Of a DNA stretch of 64,000 bases, positions 60,357 through 64,000 are shown piece by piece. The notes beneath the pieces are model-generated. The model saw nothing but the letters and a program-made list of their open reading frames with translations, ran no database searches and had not been told where the DNA came from. The translations under genes and the position numbers were made by a program. This DNA comes from CAYXTW01 sp964452645 (lineage in GTDB: Bacteria > Zixibacteria > MSB-5A5 > GN15 > PGXB01), in the NCBI GenBank assembly GCA_964452645.1, contig CAYVMO010000015.1:1-64000 (forward strand), given 5' to 3'. Each line of letters opens with the position of its first letter. The stretch's first letter is position 1.

Positions 60357-60992
60357 TCATAATCCCGCGACGTTTTGAATAATTTTTTCTTCAGTAATTG
60401 CACCCGCTCTCAGGATCAGATAGTTATCACCGAGACATTCAACGACGGTCGATGGCCGTGAGTTCAATCGGCCGGAGTCGAGATACAGATCGACATCGGC
60501 CCCGAAAATATCAGCGATTTCATCTATCGTTTCCGGTTCATCACCGCTGGAAATATTGGCACTCGTCGCCGTCAGGTTAAAATCTACCGCCGAGAGAATT
60601 TTTTTTATAAAAACGGACGACGAACATCTGATGCCGATTTTATTTTTTATTACAATCGGCGCCTGATAACCGGATTTATTTTTTAGAACCAGCGTTAAAG
60701 GTCCGGGAAGAAAATCTTCGGCCAATTTTTTTGAAATTTTAGTTTCAAAAGCGAATTCAGGAATATGATTTCGGGAACGTATAAAAATCGCGGTGGCCAT
60801 CGTTTCCGGTCGTTGTTTTAAATCATACAAGCGATTTACGGTTTTGACATTATCAATGCGGCCGAGGAGGCCATATCTGGTTTCGCTGGGGGCGACAACG
60901 ATTCCTCCGTTTTTCAAAATCTCTGCGGTCACGGCAATCAGATTCTCCGTCGGTTGCGCTCGGTCAGTTTTCAGGATTTTCGGGGCTGTCAT
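60357..60992 (-). CDS. tsaC: Threonylcarbamoyl-AMP synthase (TsaC/Sua5/YrdC family)
   Basis: 211 residues. The P-S-E-T-R-Y-G-L segment near 35-42, K-Q-R-P near 59, P-G-P-L-T-L-V near 96-102 and T-S-A-N near 143-146 are YrdC-family motifs. It makes threonylcarbamoyl-AMP for the t6A modification of tRNA. It lacks the extra Sua5 C-terminal domain. Its start overlaps the SPOR gene by 29 nt, although a shorter start inside is possible. Confidence 0.93.
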   Translation of the reverse strand: MTAPKILKTDRAQPTENLIAVTAEILKNGGIVVAPSETRYGLLGRIDNVKTVNRLYDLKQRPETMATAIFIRSRNHIPEFAFETKISKKLAEDFLPGPLTLVLKNKSGYQAPIVIKNKIGIRCSSSVFIKKILSAVDFNLTATSANISSGDEPETIDEIADIFGADVDLYLDSGRLNSRPSTVVECLGDNYLILRAGAITEEKIIQNVAGL

Positions 60993-61584
60993 TTATCTGC
61001 TCCGGTATGATTGCATTAGTATCGGTAGGATTAATCAGAGGCGGGAAATTTTCATCGTACGGCTCTTCAAGCTTCTGCACATTCACGGCGACCTTGACGA
61101 CCCAGGCGTTTTTATAACCGGCTTCGACGGCCGCAGGGAGGTATATTTCAGCGTCATCAAAGGAGGCAAAATCACCGATGCGAACCTTATAGTACGGCAC
61201 CTCATAATCAAGATAAATATCTTTGTCAAAGACTTCCCTGGCTATTTTCTGTTCTCGGGCGGCGGGACCGTATGTTTTCGACGTAAAAAGCTGTATCCGA
61301 TATGTTTCATAGGATCCGCCGATAGCGGCGGCAGAATCCTTAATGATATTCCTGCTCTCACCGGAGACTTTCATGGAAGTGTCGGCCATTGCCACCAGGG
61401 GATATTTTTCAGGAACGATTTCGAAATCTTCAGGCATACTCAAAGGACTGATGGCATCTTTCCGACTCTCTTTCGATTTTGTCGCCTCTTCCTCACCGGC
61501 ACGCTTAAATAAACCATCGCAGCCGATAACCATCGATATTAACAGAATGCAAAACAGAATGTATTTGATGGACTTGCGAATCAT
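60964..61584 (-). CDS. SPOR-domain lipoprotein
   Basis: 206 residues. The hydrophobic N-terminus ends in a lipobox (M-V-I-G-C, Cys22), so it is a lipoprotein. A charged linker (25-90) precedes a SPOR-like domain (about 93-172) with Y-R-I-Q-L-F-T-S and Y-K-V-R-I-G-D-F. SPOR domains bind denuded peptidoglycan at division sites. The tail is proline- and asparagine-rich. It overlaps manC by four nt. Confidence 0.9.
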   Translation of the reverse strand: MIRKSIKYILFCILLISMVIGCDGLFKRAGEEEATKSKESRKDAISPLSMPEDFEIVPEKYPLVAMADTSMKVSGESRNIIKDSAAAIGGSYETYRIQLFTSKTYGPAAREQKIAREVFDKDIYLDYEVPYYKVRIGDFASFDDAEIYLPAAVEAGYKNAWVVKVAVNVQKLEEPYDENFPPLINPTDTNAIIPEQINDSPENPEN

Positions 61585-62660
61585 AGGAATTTTTTAAGAT
61601 TTTCGTCGGCGCCAAATTCTTTGAGGACTTTTTTTACATCATTGACTTTGGTTTTGTGAGCCACCAAAACGATATCATCGGTTTTGACGACCACCAGATC
61701 GGAAACTCCGAGCGAGACTATTACTCCCCCGTTTTCATTATAAATCGTGGTTTCATAGGAATCGCACACGCGGGCGTCACCGATGATGACGTTGTGATTA
61801 TGATCCATTTCTTTGTAGCGTTCCAGAGCATTCCAGCTACCGACGTCATCCCAGATAATATCCCCCCTGATGGCGAGAACGTTTTCGGCGTTTTCGAGAA
61901 CGGCAAAATCAATCGAAATCGGTTCACTCTCCTGATAGAGGCCCTGTCGGGCTGATATTTCCCCGGGCGTACCGATTTTTCTGGCATAACTTTCGAGAGA
62001 ATCGCTCATATTCGGCTTACATTGATTAATGGCTTCCAGAATGGAGGTGACCGACCAGATAAACATCCCGGAGTTCCACAGATGTTCGCGGCTTAAATAG
62101 TACTGCTGAGCGACAACCGGTTTCGGTTTTTCGGTAAAGGAATCGACTTCATAAACCGATATGCCTCCGACCGTCCTGAATACATCGGCCAGTTTGATAT
62201 ATCCGTAGCCGGTTTCGGCTCGGGTGGGATCGATACCGATTGTGACCAGGCGGTTTTCGGTCGTCGCGATTTCAGCGCCGACTTTGATAATATCAATCAA
62301 TTTTTGCGGCGGCCTGATAATATGATCGGCCGACAACACAACCATAATCGCCCCGGGATCGATTTTTTTCAAATGTTCGGCGGCAAGGCCAATAGCCAGG
62401 CAGGTATTGCGGCCTTCCGGCTCGCCAAGAATACTTTTTTCATCGAGGCTGGGGATTTCCCGCAGGATCGGTTCTTTCATATCCTCGGAGGTTACGACCA
62501 GAATATGCTCAACCGGAATTAACGGAAGGATACGATCAATTGTCTCCTGAAGCATGGTTTTCTCGGAAATTAATCTAAGCAACTGTTTGGGTCGATGTGC
62601 TCTTGAAAGCGGCCAGAATCTTTCTCCTCGTCCACCCGCCAGAATAACTCCGTAAATCAA
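61581..62660 (-). CDS. manC: Mannose-1-phosphate guanylyltransferase
   Basis: 359 residues. The nucleotidyltransferase signature G-G-R-G-E-R-F-W-P-L-S-R lies near 9-20, followed by R-P-K-Q near 23-26, and F-T-E-K-P near 175-179; a beta-helix tail completes the GDP-mannose pyrophosphorylase form. It makes GDP-mannose for surface polysaccharides. It is the first gene of the long operon ending at 51093 and has a promoter about 30 nt upstream. It lacks the extra isomerase domain of bifunctional versions. Confidence 0.95.
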   Translation of the reverse strand: MIYGVILAGGRGERFWPLSRAHRPKQLLRLISEKTMLQETIDRILPLIPVEHILVVTSEDMKEPILREIPSLDEKSILGEPEGRNTCLAIGLAAEHLKKIDPGAIMVVLSADHIIRPPQKLIDIIKVGAEIATTENRLVTIGIDPTRAETGYGYIKLADVFRTVGGISVYEVDSFTEKPKPVVAQQYYLSREHLWNSGMFIWSVTSILEAINQCKPNMSDSLESYARKIGTPGEISARQGLYQESEPISIDFAVLENAENVLAIRGDIIWDDVGSWNALERYKEMDHNHNVIIGDARVCDSYETTIYNENGGVIVSLGVSDLVVVKTDDIVLVAHKTKVNDVKKVLKEFGADENLKKFL

Positions 62661-62692
62661 TTTATCGTACCTCCAAGTAAGTGTAAGACAAA

Positions 62693-62720
62693 ATGATAAT
62701 TAATTTTTTATCATTGTCAA
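62693..62720 (-). promoter_or_regulatory. Sigma70-like promoter of the manC operon
   Basis: On the minus strand TTGACA (62715-62720) is followed after 16 nt by TATCAT (62693-62698), about 30 nt upstream of manC. It is the only promoter-like site found ahead of the 11-gene unit. Confidence 0.6.
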
Positions 62721-62732
62721 GGCGCCCCTCGT

Positions 62733-64000
62733 TTATTCACCGAATATCACCGCCTGGAATTTATAAATAACGGCATCGGGCGCTTTATATGCCTCGCCGG
62801 GAAGGCCGGCTTTGGCGCAGGTTTGTTCGAGAAATGTCGTCCTGTCCCAATTATAATCGACAGCCACTTGCGGCAGTAATAGTCCACGGCTGTTGCCTTT
62901 AAAAATCATCAAGCCGTCGCGACCGACTTCTATTTCATCCCACGATTCGACTATCTGCATCGGCGTCAGAACCGAAATCTCGATGTGAATATTTTTTAGT
63001 TCATCATATACGACCGGAGTGAATCTGGGATCGGACACCGCCGCCTGAATAGCGCAATCAGAGACTGTTTTGTACAGCGGTTCGACCGCCGTCGTGTGAC
63101 CGATACAACCACGAAGGCGACCATTCTCTTCGAGTGTCACAAAAGCGGCACCGAATTTTTTCAGATTGTCGGATACATCGAATTCCGGGACATTGCCGCC
63201 ACTCAGATAATTCTCGATTGTCGAGCGGGCGATGACCAGAAGTTCACTTTTTTCCGCTTCGGACAACTCGAATTTTTTGGGAAGTTCTTTTTTCTCTTTA
63301 GGTGCGGTTTTATCCGGATCCTTGCCGCCTTTTTTGTCCGATGATTTATAAATTACCGCCGCGACATACCCGACCACGCTGCTTTTATCCCCGGTGAGGT
63401 CACCCGAGTCGCCGTATTTTAGTATTTTTACTTTATTTGCACCGCGGGCGATAGCCGCTTCCATTACCGCAACAGCCGGGCCGCCGCCGCACATTTCCAC
63501 CTTGCCGCTCTCAAGATATTTTTCCAGTCTGACCGGATCGAGACCGGCCAGGCATGCCATGCCGGTCGAGTCCATCGGATAGCCCACCGAGGCGGGCCGA
63601 TAATGCTGCCAGTCGCTCGATGCAATCATAATGGTGTGGTCATCGAAATCGATAGCCTTCAAAGCACTGGCCAGCAGTTTTATGGTGCGTTCGTCCTGAC
63701 GCCCCATAACCACCGGAACGATTTCGAAACTATCCAGGACAGTCTGTAAATACGGTAGTTGAACCTCGATGCAATGCTCCTGGGCATGAGCCTCTCGAAT
63801 ATAGTCGATGCGCTTATCGAAATCGATCATCTGCATACAAAGATCATCGGGGCACGAAACAATACCCAGCGGTGTTCTCCAATCGATTCTCGGCCCGTAA
63901 ACCGAAATCCCGTCAAACGGATAATGATGAGACGGACCGCAAATAATCACCTTATTGATGTCCGATCCCTCCAGGAGTTTATAACTATATGCGGCGATGG
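62733..64000 (-). CDS. Memo-AMMECR1 fusion protein (AmmeMemoRadiSam system; 5' end outside window)
   Basis: The frame stays open to the right edge (422 codons), so the N-terminus is missing. An internal GTG at 63950 is not the start, because the codons before it continue the Memo domain (A-Y-S-Y-K-L-L). Memo motifs include G-P-S-H-H-Y-P, H-C-I-E-V-Q-L-P and S-S-D-W-Q-H-Y. The C-terminal AMMECR1 domain (last 170 residues or so) shows L-R-G-C-I-G-H. Memo and AMMECR1 proteins often occur with a radical-SAM partner in one system, whose partner gene is not visible here. The biochemical role is not settled. Confidence 0.92.
   Translation of the reverse strand, partial: IAAYSYKLLEGSDINKVIICGPSHHYPFDGISVYGPRIDWRTPLGIVSCPDDLCMQMIDFDKRIDYIREAHAQEHCIEVQLPYLQTVLDSFEIVPVVMGRQDERTIKLLASALKAIDFDDHTIMIASSDWQHYRPASVGYPMDSTGMACLAGLDPVRLEKYLESGKVEMCGGGPAVAVMEAAIARGANKVKILKYGDSGDLTGDKSSVVGYVAAVIYKSSDKKGGKDPDKTAPKEKKELPKKFELSEAEKSELLVIARSTIENYLSGGNVPEFDVSDNLKKFGAAFVTLEENGRLRGCIGHTTAVEPLYKTVSDCAIQAAVSDPRFTPVVYDELKNIHIEISVLTPMQIVESWDEIEVGRDGLMIFKGNSRGLLLPQVAVDYNWDRTTFLEQTCAKAGLPGEAYKAPDAVIYKFQAVIFGE

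Overview
The window most resembles a chromosome segment from an uncultured member of the FCB superphylum, probably a Zixibacteria-like lineage. This is inferred from gene content: many secreted proteins carry a dockerin-type double repeat with the signature N-I-F-D, alongside outer-membrane barrels, heptose and mannose sugar-nucleotide genes, MXAN_6640-type proteases and REP elements. No rRNA, tRNA, CRISPR array or phage was seen. About 46 protein genes are called; two run off the edges.

1-22.2 kb (all minus strand): a secretome island. A truncated protein with two cohesin-like modules (1-1713) is followed by seven dockerin proteins: a Porphyromonas-type peptidylarginine deiminase, an M14 carboxypeptidase, a thrombospondin-type-3 repeat protein, an Asp-box propeller, a gingipain-family C25 protease and two proteins of unknown role. 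RmuC and a secreted prolyl oligopeptidase without a dockerin sit among them. Most genes have their own TTGACA-type promoter or terminator. Gingipain, PAD and M14 carboxypeptidase recall the arginine-directed protein-processing set of Porphyromonas gingivalis, here on dockerins rather than type IX secretion signals.

22.4-31.6 kb: an acyl-CoA dehydrogenase; two plus-strand 29-residue micro-ORFs sharing G-I-S-Q-G-G-Q at identical positions with mostly synonymous codon differences, the first behind a structured leader and before a terminator; then a Ser/Thr kinase-TPR gene overlapped by a GAF-PAS histidine kinase, a GH57 branching enzyme and a DUF3467 protein.

31.6-39.2 kb: heptose genes rfaE1 and rfaE2 separated by a REP-associated tyrosine transposase with its own REP hairpins; pyrE and acpS; a possible roadblock-like gene; B12-dependent nrdJ and thyX.

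39.8-51.1 kb: a partner-switching module (STAS antagonist, RsbW-like kinase, SpoIIE-type phosphatase), a Nudix hydrolase, a bactofilin-like/Omp85 barrel fusion, small proteins, a K+-dependent-type membrane pyrophosphatase and a CreD-like protein, with many REP-like hairpins, most carrying GTAG at their foot.

51.1-64 kb (minus): an apparent 11-gene operon running from a TTGACA promoter at 62.7 kb through manC, a SPOR lipoprotein, tsaC, a low-molecular-weight phosphatase, a DUF3108 protein, an unknown gene, ftcD, a PHP phosphoesterase, a metalloprotease, an ECF S-component and a TonB-dependent-receptor-like barrel, with junctions between a 29-nt overlap and a 7-nt gap. A Memo-AMMECR1 fusion runs off the right edge.
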